DNA of 64,000 nt, from contig JALUTQ010000004.1 of NCBI GenBank assembly GCA_032718865.1, forward strand, positions 1,364,001-1,428,000, read 5' to 3'. The position numbers were made by a program, and so were the translations under genes. Source of the stretch: Tilletia caries (lineage: Eukaryota; Basidiomycota; Exobasidiomycetes; Tilletiales; Tilletiaceae). Positions 19,720 through 30,110 of this stretch are shown in pieces. How positions within the stretch are numbered: the stretch's first letter is position 1; each line of letters starts with the position of its first letter. The notes under the pieces were generated by a model. That model saw only the letters and a list, made by a program, of their open reading frames with translations, had not been told where the DNA came from and did not search any database.

Positions 19720-22171
19720 TCAAATTACAAACATCCGAGTCCGTCTCAAGCCTCCTGTCCCACTCGTCCGCGCCGAACCCGCCAGCGCCGTCCTCCGCCG
19801 CTGCAGCCTCGCGAACGCTTCGTAGATGTGGGATATCGCCAGCTGAGGCGGGACCGGTTTGGGACGTCGAGAGGTCGACTCTGCGGTGGCGTTTGCCGCT
19901 GTTGCCGCTGCTGTTGCTGCTGCCTTCTCCGTTCCTTCGGATGATTGTGCGTCAGAGGTCGTCTTGTTCGCAGTCGCGCCGCTATGAGCATCTTCAGTCG
20001 ACCCAGCTTTTGGCTTTTCCTTCCCTCCTCTCTCCGTATCATCAGCATCGTCGTCCCCATCCGACGGGTTCCCATCCGGCTCATCACCCGCCTCCTTCCC
20101 ATCGCCAACACCCCTCTTCTTCTCCTTCTCCTTCTCACCAGCAGCTTTGTCCTCCCGAGACTGGGATAATGTGTGCCCGCCAAACTGCGGAGTGGACAGC
20201 ATCGCAGGTGAGGGCGAGAGCGACGTCGTCGTACTCGAAGGAACACCATCAAGGAAGTACCCACTCCCCGGCGCAGGAGCAAAAAGCGCACAAAACGTCG
20301 TAGCGTCGTTCGGATCAGCCGGCACGCCGGGCCGCGGGAGGAGGAGACTGCTCAGTTGGGGCAGCTCGATACTGTCGTACGCCCGCGAACTCGAGAGGGG
20401 CGTCCCGCGGTCGAAGTTGGCGGCGATGGCGGTGGGAGAAGAGGAAGAGGCGAAGGGACCGGATTGGGTTGTGGTGACGGCAGGTTCTGTGAAGCGAGCT
20501 CGTTTGCGTGGCCGGTCGACGGTCGAATCCTGCTTGACTCCGTTTTCTTCAGCTGAAGTAGACAGGTCACCAGCGCTGGCTCGGTCGGTCGTATCAGTCA
20601 CTTTCAGAATTGTACTCGGCATCGTGGTGGCCTCCCCACCGCTTGAAGCGCTCGCTCTCGTACCCTTCGTTATAGGTGATCCTCCTTTGACCACGGCATC
20701 TCGCTGGGAAACAGGTTGCACAGGGTCCAAAGCCCGATCCCTCCCCTTCGCCACTTCCGCCGCCAACGCCTTCCTCCGCTCCGCCATCATCCGAGCAGTC
20801 TCCTCGAGCTCCCTGTGCACCTCAAGAGCACCCTCGCAGAGCTCGCGCACGACTTCAAAGGCGAGGAAGCCGAGAATGTCGATGATGTCGTCGCTCGGCT
20901 TGTTGCCGTCTAGGTAGGCGGGGGCGTTGATGAAGTCGCGGAACTTCTTGCCTGTTTTGGGCAAGGAGGGAGGGTTCAACGATGTTCATCCTCGAACGAC
21001 TATTGCTGGAGAGAAGGAAGTGCTTGGATACTGACTCTTTCGGTAGGAGAAGGAGGCCTGTCTGCACTCAGAGTAGTGGACGTACTCTTCTCTCGTCATC
21101 ATCCGCGTCGCCTCGTCCGCTTCCTATATAGGAGTATGAGATCCCATCAGCATGAGCGTCAGGGTCCTAACAGGACAAGAACATGGAAAATTAAGTTTGG
21201 CCATACCTTGAGACGAGTCAAGCTATCCTCGTGAGCCTCGATGTCGTCCTCATCCTCCTCATCGGCATCGTCGCCTGCGGAAGGCCGGAGATGCTCCGAG
21301 AAGATCGTGCTTAGCTCCCAGGGCAGCTTGACATTCAACTTGCGCGTCTTGGTAGCAGCGTCCACTTTTCGGAAGAAGAAGGGAAACAGTGCGCGAAGGG
21401 GGGTAGTATTCAAAAGGAGGGTCAGCTTCCAGCTCCGCGGGCGAGAGGTAGAAGAAGAAGAAGGTATCCCGACTTACTAGCACCAGCATCCTCAAGGTCC
21501 GCATCCCCCGCAGCACCCCCACCCACATCATCCGACTCCTTCGCCTTCTTCCGGACCTCCCTCCAGCTGAGGTATATGCGCAGCCGGTTGACTTTCGCGC
21601 GGTCGTACCGGATCAGGAAGATGAGGTCCTCCGGGGAGAGAGTGCGGGAGGCTCGGCGTTGGGAGATTCGGCGGGATTGTATGATCTGCTCAGGGGGAGG
21701 GGGATTGAAAATGCTGGTCAGGTTTGGCACAGCTAAGGGGTAATCCCAACCATTTGACAGAAAGAAGGTATCGAACGTACCATCTCAACTACTTGAGTGC
21801 GTACGATGTCCTCGATGAGCTTGAGCACGTCGTCCGGTGGATCTTCAATATCTCCAAAGACGAACATCTGGCAGAGGAATCATCAAAGAAAGGGGCTTTC
21901 AGCTCCGTCTCCTCCCATCTGCCTTCTCGAGCTCCGCGCACGCGCGCGCGCGTGCACTACAGCAAGGGATACGACTCACCATCTGAGAAATCTCCTGCGA
22001 GTACTGATACGCCGGCGGCGAATCCCCGGGGAGGAGGAGAGGCTCGGAGGAAGGGCCTGCGATGGCTCCCGCTCCCGCTCCGGTAGCTCCGTTCGAGTTG
22101 GAATCCTCAACGGCAGCAAGTCCATCAGCGTGGGCGTTTCCAGCACTCGAGTCGGCCGCGCTCGCCATCAT
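19720..22171 (-). CDS. SPT3: SAGA subunit Spt3 (TBP-interacting histone-fold protein)
   Basis: Six exons (22171-21980, 21867-21781, 21685-21478, 21364-21207, 21123-21036, 20951-19720) give 654 residues. Spt3 recruits TATA-binding protein within SAGA. The first histone fold is visible in MFVFGDIEDPPDDVLKLIED and ASRTLSPEDLIFLIRYDRAK, the linker in EEYVHYSECRQASFSYRK, and the second fold in KFRDFINAPAYLD and DDIIDILGFLAFEVVREL. The C-terminal ISHIYEAFARLQ matches the family's conserved end. The protein is about twice the usual length because of an acidic/Ser-rich insertion of roughly 250 residues between the second fold and the C-terminal motif, plus a Gly/Ala-rich N-terminus. The donor at 21035 (GTCAGT) is weaker than its neighbours. 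The gene sits next to the Harbinger element. Confidence 0.9.
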
Positions 22172-22534
22172 GATCCCTTCTCGGCGCTTGTCCCTGATTG
22201 GAGGAGCTCAGGCGCTGAGGGGAGGCTCGAGGTCAACATGAGTTGGCACTTGGCGGGGCATGCCTGGATCGCACGCTCGGAGCCTTTCTTTCCCCATCCA
22301 AACGAAGGCGGGCATGCGGGCATGAGATGCAAGTACACAGACAAGGGGAGATCCAGGTTACAGAGAGGAAACGTTCGAGGTTACATTGCGCGGTGGAATG
22401 GATCGATAAGGGAATGGAGGTCAACCACAAGATTCCGCCCCGCGACTCATTGAGTCTGTGGTCCGTATCTGAGTGGCACAGAGATGAGGGAGACGGGGTC
22501 AGAAGGAGTTCGAGACTACTCTATGCATGTGTAC
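22172..22534. other. Spacer: SPT3 promoter and proteasome gene 3' end
   Basis: About 360 bp with no gene. The two genes are arranged head to tail on the minus strand. Confidence 0.4.
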
Positions 22535-23628
22535 TCACCCTCTGAGTCCCTCGGCGAAGCCCCAGTTGGTGGGAACAGACTCTGGCTCAGAGATGGAGCT
22601 GCCTTCCTTTGTCACCTTGGCGATTTGGAACTGCGAGACGAAGATAAGAAAGTGAGTATCTGGCTGGCCAGCTTATGGGAGGATTGTGAAAGTGGAGCGT
22701 GCTTACCCTGTTCAGGGATCGCGCATCGCGGTAGACTACGGTGCAAGAGAAGCACGTTCAGCATAGAGTAAACTAACAGCAACCATTCGAAAACAAACTC
22801 ACAAAGAACCTGCATGCAAGACCGCAAGATCTTCTTCGCCTCCTCCTCATCAATCTCCTTCTCACGCCCTTCGACCGCTTTCCGCAAAAGCGGCTGGGCC
22901 AGGTGCATTCCGAAACCCGTGGCAATGGTTGTGGACTGGAAGGTAGTGCCGAGCAGGTCTACGTAGCCGAGGAAAGGCTCGCCGGTCTTGGCGTCGACGC
23001 CGCCGAGGATCAAACTGTTCCAGATGGGGTTGAGCTTGGTGCGTCGGTTGTACATGACGCGGGAGAGGTAGGAGTAGAGTTGGCGGGCGGTGAGTGCGTG
23101 TCCGTCGCCTTCGTTGAATTCGGCCACTCTGTTTGGCCACAAAAGAAAGAAGCGCCTGTCAGGAAATTCGAGCTTTCCCCCCGTTAATGCGGCATTCTAG
23201 TTGACTCACTGGAGCTGGTCGATCCTGTGTTCGAGGTACTGGAAGTCGCTCATGTCACCGCTGGCGCCGATGAGGGTGTTCTCGCCGACCTTGATGATAC
23301 GTCGGACGTCCATGAAGCGGGCAAGACTGCCGTAGGAGGCGAGAGTGTCGGCTGCGAGCATGATGCCGTCCTTGTACTTGATGCCCAAGATGGAGGTACC
23401 GGTGACGATGGGTTGTCTAGGGAAGAGAGCAGTGTTCAGTCACGAAAGGACCACGAATGCGAGCTGGGGGTAAGGGGGTGAAGCAACGTACTGTGTGCGC
23501 TGCCGTGCGAGGTCAAAGGCATCTGCGCTGCCTGCGTCCGGTCCCTGGGAGGCCATCATGTGTGCGCGGGAGGAGATGAGGTCTGGTGCTGGTGTGGAGG
23601 CCCACGTCTGTCCTGTGTTTACGTTCAT
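22535..23628 (-). CDS. PRE4: 20S proteasome subunit beta-7 (PSMB4/Pre4 type)
   Basis: Five exons (23628-23492, 23416-23210, 23128-22803, 22735-22707, 22630-22535) encode 264 residues. This is a non-catalytic beta ring subunit. Diagnostic segments are PIVTGTSILGIKYKDGIM, ADTLASYGSLARFMDV, GASGDMSDFQYLEHRIDQL, YLSRVMYNRRTKLNPIWN and the late RDARSLNRFQIAKV. The ~45-residue N-terminal propeptide precedes TGTS, where the mature chain begins in relatives; as in other members of this subunit the catalytic threonine arrangement is not used for peptide cleavage. Exon 4 is only 29 nt. The end GLRG-stop overlaps a GTGAGT, so an extra short last exon is possible but not needed. Confidence 0.93.
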
Positions 23629-23976
23629 CCTGGCTGCTGTTGATCTCTTTCCTGATTATTGTGAGTGAGTGCGGACTGACTGCGAGCTTGGAGGCTTCGT
23701 AGACGACGTCCTCATCAGCGTCAGTGCGCAAGCGGAGAGGTGAGGCGAGCTCGTCGTTCTCTCGGCCGAGAGAACATCGGGGACTTATGTATTCATTACC
23801 ACCGCTTCACCCAAGCGGCAAGCACCAAGCCTGCTGACTCCGCACTGTCCTCTCACCTCCCTCCCACTGATTCCTGCGTCTGACTGCGACAGGCTCTCAA
23901 TCGAAGCGCGGCTCAGCCCTTCGACACAGCCCTGCTCAGTACCCGCTCCCCTCGCGACTACAGAAAGGCCTCAACG
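23629..23976. promoter_or_regulatory. Divergent promoter between proteasome beta-7 and the histidine kinase
   Basis: About 350 bp between two start codons. It is C/T-rich on the plus strand from about 23835. I looked for a proteasome-associated control element (GGTGGCAAA) and did not see one. Confidence 0.4.
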
Positions 23977-26900
23977 ATGGCCACCGTCGCAAGCCCAACG
24001 CCATCCAACACAGGAGCCGGCATCGCATACAGCGTCTCCTCCGACACCTCCAACCCTCCCCTCTCCGCAACTTCCATGTCACGCACCACCACATCCCCGC
24101 TCCCCATCGACGCCTCCAAGCTGCCCCATGACTTTATCGACCATCTCTGTCTCATCACTCAGAGTCTCATCGACACTCAACCCCTGGCCGCCCTTCGTGA
24201 GACTCCCTATGGCCACTTTGTCCAGCCACGCTCGACGAATCATCAGACAGGAGCGGGCGGTTTGGGATCCAACTTTCCCACTTTGAAGTCGCCGCTTTCA
24301 AAGAGATCGCCCAAGCCCACAGCAGCGTCAGCCGTCGCTTCTAATCTGCCCCTTTCACCCGCACTCACACCAGACGGCGACGAGGCAGCAGCGACGTCAC
24401 CTTCTACCGGCCCATCAACCGGTGCGGTCTCTCCCAGCCCCGGTTCCAACGGTGGTTCAGCAGAATCTGATCAACTAACCCCCTCCGACTACCTCTCCGT
24501 CGATCCATCGCATCGCTCCGTAGGCGAAGACGCACAGACGCCACGAGTGGCCGTTAGTGGTGATCCCGCATCCGCAGCACCCTCCACCTCATCATCCACC
24601 ATGCCGGCCCCACAACACTACCGCTCAGACTCCATCGACGACGAAGATGGAGCCGAGGTCGTCACCCTGCCCCTCCCCCAGTTCCACTTCGAGGGCGGTG
24701 ACGACCGTACCCAGCTGATCGAGCGGAACATCGGTCGACTCGTCGAGCGGCTCTGGTACGCCGAAGATCAACTTGCCACGCTCCACGTAGAACGCGAGAA
24801 TGCCTTCCTCAACGGGGCCGACGTCGCTGATGCCGTCCGACGCGCCTCCACCGTGCCCAACTCCCGAACGGCCTCGAGCGCAGGCAAAGCTCTGGGTGCG
24901 GGAAGCGTCGCAGCTGCAGCAGCAGCCGCAGCCGCGGGCTCACAGAACTCCTTCAAACGAGGTTTCACCTACACGTTCCCTTATCCGCTCTCGCACGTCC
25001 CTCCACAGTCGAGCTCATATCCGCTTTCCTACCCGCTCGGCGTCGGTGCCGACGGCGGGCCTGTTCTTTTGGCCGCACCCCGGCGGAGCGGGTCCGTATA
25101 TGCGGGCAGTAGTGCAGGGAGTAGCGTTGGTGGGGGCGCACAGGGCGCGTCGGGCGAGCCGGGATTGGACGGGTCTGCCCTCGTCGCTTCCTCCTCCTCA
25201 TCCTCGTCCTCCTCCGGCGGGCTAGAGGATGGCGTGGCTCATTTGTCGCTCAAACAGCACGCAGCAAGTGGGACCCCCGCGCCTGCGGCTTCCGCCTCGT
25301 CGATCCTGGCCGAGCCCGGGTCGGTGGTCGACGACTTTGACGAGGATGAAGTGTCATCTGCGCATGCGGCCCTGGGCGCCTTTGAGCGGTACTCGACGGA
25401 CGAATCGGGTCTCTCGGCGCAGGAGGAACTCCGACTGCTCAAAGCGCAGGTCCAGGACATCGCCCGCGTCTGTAAAGCGGTCGCGTTCGGTGACCTGTCC
25501 CAGCACATCACCGTGCCCGTGCAGGGCCCCGTGATGGTGGAGCTGAAGGACATCATCAACCAGATGGTCGACCGACTCAGCAACTTTGCGGCGGATGTGA
25601 CCAGGGTCTCGTTGGAAGTCGGTACCGAGGGCAAGTTGGGCGGGCAGGTTGAGGTTGAGGGCGTCGAGGGGCGGTGGAAGGAGTTGAAGGATGTTGTTAA
25701 TCGGTTGGCGGAGAATTTGACGAATCAGGTGCGCGGGGTCGCGCTTGTGACAAAGGTATGTTTCGTCTGATCTGTCTGTTCATGCTGGACGCGCGCATGT
25801 ATGCGTCAAAGAAAAGTGCACGCGTTGACGTGCATGTATGCGCGTATATACGCGTCGAATAACACGCATACATGCGCGTCGAGATCGCGTCTGTCCCTCA
25901 GCGTATGACTCCCTCCCTATTAAGACCAATGCTGATCATGTCATTCTGTTTCTATCCAATTCCCTTTTTTCCCCGTTGGATACAGGCCGTCGCACGCGGT
26001 GACTTGTCGAAGAAGATCGACGTCCAGGCCGACGGCGAGATTCTCGAGCTCAAGCTGACGATCAATGTCATGGTGGATCAATTGCGGCACTTTGCGAATG
26101 AAGTCACGCGTGTGTCGCGCGAGGTCGGGTCGAAGGGACAGCTGGGTGGGCAAGCGCATGTGCCTGGTGTGCAGGGTGTCTGGAAGGAGTTGACGGACAA
26201 TGTGAGTGCGCGATTGTTTCCCTTTGCATGGGTGTCGCAAAACGTCTAGCAGCCTTTTCTTACGTGTTCCCTCTACTTTCAGGTCAACCGGATGTGTTCT
26301 AACTTGACGGAGCAAGTACGTTCGATCGGCATGGTCACCACAGCTGTGGCGAAGGGTGACCTTACCAAGACGATCGACATCGACGTCGAGGGCGAAATGG
26401 CGCAACTCAAGGACACTGTCAATTCCATGGTGGGCCAACTTCGAATCTTCGCGTCCGAAGTCGTGCGGATGTCGGTCGAGGTCGGCACATACGGCAAGTT
26501 GGGTGGTCAGGCGCACGTTCCGAACGTAGAAGGAACGTGGAAGGACCTCACGGAGAACGTGAACAAGATGGCAGACAATCTCACGTCTCAGGTGCGGGAG
26601 ATTGCACGGGTGACGAAGTGTGTGGCCGAGGGAGTCTTGACCGAGTTTATAACGGTCGACGTCAAGGGCGAGATCCTGGATCTCAAGCTGACGGTGAACA
26701 ACATGGTTCGGCAACTCAAGACGCTCTCGGACGAGATTATCCGGGTCTCGGTCGAAGTCGGCACCGAGGGTCGATTGGGCGGCCAGGCCAATGTGGAAGA
26801 CGTCAAGGGTCAATGGCAGGTCCTGACCGAGCGTGTGAACATGATGGCGAGCAACCTGACGACGCAGGTGCGTTCGATTGCCACGGTCACCACGGCCGTC

Positions 26901-29193
26901 GCGCGCGGTGATCTCAGCAAGACGATCAATGTCGAGGTTCGGGGCGAGTTCTTGGACTTGAAGCTGACGGTCAACAACATGGTGGAGTCCTTGCGCACGT
27001 TCTCTACTGAGGTCACGAGGGTGGCTAAGGAGGTCGGCACTGAGGGCAAGCTCGGTGGGCGGGCGACGGTGTTGGGTGTCGGTGGCACGTGGAAGGATCT
27101 TACGGACTCGGTCAACACGATGGCGGCGAACCTCACACTGCAGGTGCGATCGATTGCGCACGCGACGACGGCTGTCGCCCGCGGTGATTTGACGCAAAAA
27201 GTCACGATCAGCGTCTCGGGCGAGATCTTGGATCTCGTGAACACGATCAACAACATGATTGACCAGCTGTCGTTCTTCGCGTCCGAGGTGACGCGTGTCG
27301 CGCGCGAGGTCGGTATCGAGGGCAAGCTGGGAGTCCAGGCGCAGAAGAAGGACATCAAGGGCAAGTGGGCGGAGATCACCGACAATGTGAATGTGATGGC
27401 GAACAACTTGACATCGCAAGTGCGAGCCTTTGCGCAAATCACGGCGGCGGCGACCGACGGCGACTTCACCCGCTTTGTCACGGTCGAGGCGAGCGGGGAG
27501 ATGGACTCGCTCAAGACGAAGATCAACCAGATGGTGTACAGTCTGCGGGAGTCGATCCAGAAGAACACGGCGGCTCGTGAGGCTGCCGAGCTTGCGAACC
27601 GATCGAAGTCGGAGTTCCTGGCGAACATGTCGCACGAGATTCGGACGCCGATGAACGGGATCATCGGTATGACGGCGCTGACGCTCGAGACGGAGCTGTC
27701 GCGCAGTCAGCGGGAGAACTTGGTCACGGTGTCCACGCTCGCCGGCAACCTTCTTGCGATCATTGACGACATTTTGGACATTTCCAAGATTGAGGCTGGG
27801 CGGATGAACGTCGAAGAGATTCCGTTCTCGCTCCGCGGCATCGTGTTCAGCGTGCTCAAGACGCTCTCGGTCCGGGCGACGCAGAAGAAGTTGAATTTGA
27901 TGTACGAGGTCCATCCGGATTGCCCGGACCCGCTCATTGGTGATGCGTTGCGGTTGAAGCAGATCATCACGAATCTGATCGGAAACGCTGTCAAGTTCAC
28001 CGAGGCCGGCGGACGGGTCGCGCTCAAGTGTTCGTTGGCGAGGATGGAGTCTCCCGGGGAGGCGTTGCTCGAGTTCTGCGCGTCGGATTCGGGGATTGGT
28101 ATCAAGCAGGATAAGTTGGATGTCATCTTTGACACGTTCTGCCAGGCCGACGGCTCGACGACGCGCAAGTACGGTGGTACCGGGCTCGGTCTGTCGATCT
28201 CGAGGAGACTGGTCAACCTGATGGGCGGTGATCTGTGGGTGCGGAGTCACTATGGCCGGGGGTCCGACTTCTTCTTCACGATGCTTGTCAAGCTCGATAA
28301 CCTGGGCAAGGATCAGGTTCACGAGAAGATGCGGCCGTACCAGGGCCGGAACATCTTCTACCTCGACACGCTCCATGACGAGACTGGGGTTCAGAACTAC
28401 ATGGAGGAGTTGGGGTTGAAGTCGTTCACTGTGCACAGTGTGCAGGAGGCGTCGGAGCGGAAGAAGGGGATGCCGAGGATCGACGCCATTGTGGCCGACT
28501 CGCTCTCGGTGATCGAGGACTTGCGCACGGTCGAGCATCTGCGATACATCCCCATCAACCTGGTCTCGCCCACGACTCTGATGCTCAATCTGACCTACTG
28601 CCTCGACCATGGGATCTCGTCGTACATCAATACGCCGACGACGCTCGCGGATCTGTACTACGCGCTCCTGCCTTCGCTCGAGAGCTCGGCTGCCGCGCCG
28701 ACGGAGGGCAACCACGAGATCACGTACGACATCTTATTGGCGGAGGACAATGTGGTGAACCAGAAACTGGCGCGGAAGATCTTGGAGAACCAGGGGCACA
28801 AGGTGGACATTGTCGACAATGGCGAGTTGGCGGTTATGGCGGTGAAGAAGCGGCAGTACGACGTTGTGCTGATGGACGTCAGTATGCCTGTGATGGGTGG
28901 GATCGAGGCTACGATGGCCATCCGGAGGTTTGAGGCTTCGTTGGGCGATGAGCGGGTGCCGATTGTTGCCTTGACGGCGCATGCGATGTTGGGCGATAAG
29001 GAGAAGTGTTTGAAGGCGGGGATGTCGGCTTATGTGTCGAAGCCAATACGGAGAGTCGGTGAGTTCTTTGGATGTCAGTTGTTCTTTCGCCTCAACGTGT
29101 GCTGACCCCGCTTTTTTGTGCTCCTTTACTCTAGAACTCATCTCCACATTACATTCCCTGTTGACGAACAAGAAGGGTCGGGGCTCGAACTGA
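23977..29193 (+). CDS. NIK1: Group III hybrid histidine kinase (Nik1/Os-1 type)
   Basis: Four exons (23977-25755, 25986-26201, 26283-29058, 29135-29193) encode 1,609 residues. Group III kinases signal osmotic stress to the HOG pathway and are the target of dicarboximide, phenylpyrrole and similar fungicides. The first ~490 residues are Ser/Ala-rich and disordered. Seven tandem HAMP units of about 92 residues follow, each opening like [16 protein letters not shown]. The HisKA domain has [10 protein letters not shown] with the phospho-acceptor at His1116; the ATPase has [15 protein letters not shown] and [13 protein letters not shown]; the C-terminal receiver has DILLAEDN, the acceptor Asp1530 (LMDVSMP) and the Lys of SKPIRR. 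No membrane segment is seen, as expected for a cytosolic sensor. Intron 1 is 230 nt and palindrome-rich; the other two are 81 and 76 nt. Confidence 0.96.
25756..25985 (+). other. Palindrome-rich intron 1 of the histidine kinase
   Basis: GTATGT ... ATACAG, 230 nt, against about 80 nt for the other introns of this gene. It contains GACGCGCGCATGTATGCGTC (25788-25807), a direct near-copy (25827-25845), an inverted near-copy (25864-25880) and the perfect palindrome CGCGTATATACGCG (25841-25854). The RNA should fold into a long hairpin. It lies between HAMP units 1 and 2. Confidence 0.6.
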
Positions 29194-30110
29194 GCCGATG
29201 CGGGCGCCGCCATAACGAGAATCGAGCGGACGTTTTCTTTTTGCGAGCGCTACGGTTCCAACTTCCGACAGCTCATCAAACTTTTGGACGTGGTTGACGA
29301 TCCCTAGAAATACCCACATCAAGCATCCCCGAACTTCTGCGCAATCTGTTCCTCCTCCTTTTCGACAAAGCCAAGAACCTTGCGGCAAGGTCGCCGCCGC
29401 AGCAGCAGCAGCACCACTCTTTCTCGTTCCAAGCAGGTTTCTAGCTTTTTTTTCGAGCGGCGGCAGCGAGGGGGCGGATTCTCTGCCGCTTTCTCCTTTT
29501 ACATTACACCACTCTGAGAGCTTCGTTTCCAAGGCGGGTCGACAGCGACGATCTCCTCAATATTTCGTGGGCTGGCTCCATTTCCAGCAGTTCTGCTCTT
29601 TGCGGGCGCATTTTCCTCCCTTCATTTTCTTTTGGCCTCTCCTCTACAACGTCTTGCCCCAAGATCGTCGTGCCTTCAGCTTCCTTCGTCCTTATTTCCT
29701 AACAAACCAAAGTCGCATTCACCTTTCTCCCTTCTCTTCTCACTTCTCCGTTGCGCGCTCGCTTTTTCCCCCCTCTCTCTCTCTCTCTCTTTCTCTCTAA
29801 CCCTTGTATCACCTCTTACCAAGCTCTCTCTCTGTCTCTTTGCCTCTTGGTCCCCGCATATCTCGCGCTTTCGTCCAGATCAGCTCTCTGCGGCGCGAGA
29901 GGTTACGCCTTTTATGTCTTCCGTGCAAATCTCAACCTGGCGCTTCTGCCGTTCTTTACTTTCCTTCTCCCAGCGGTCGATGGCGTGGCGGTGATGCACG
30001 GCAGGGTTGGTGGATTACGATGAGTGAGAAGAAGAAGACGAGGAAAGTGGAAGAGGCCGTGTCGCCTCGATGTGATGAATATGTACATACGTGTAGGTGG
30101 ACGATGCATT
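29194..30110. other. Intergenic, strongly C/T-rich, between convergent gene ends
   Basis: The plus strand from about 29480 to 29870 is dominated by pyrimidines, including a CT dinucleotide run (29776-29800). Such tracts usually mark leaders of fungal transcripts, yet both flanking genes end here. Only tiny open frames follow (for example 26 codons from 29914). No protein gene is supported. Confidence 0.5.

Noticed and set aside
23629..23976. A proteasome-associated control element upstream of beta-7
   Set aside because: No GGTGGCAAA or close variant was seen on either strand.
25941..28715. A 924-codon open frame antisense to the histidine kinase
   Set aside because: It mirrors the HAMP/kinase exon exactly, has no domain of its own and is rich in Arg/His/Asp as expected from the complement of a GC3-rich gene.
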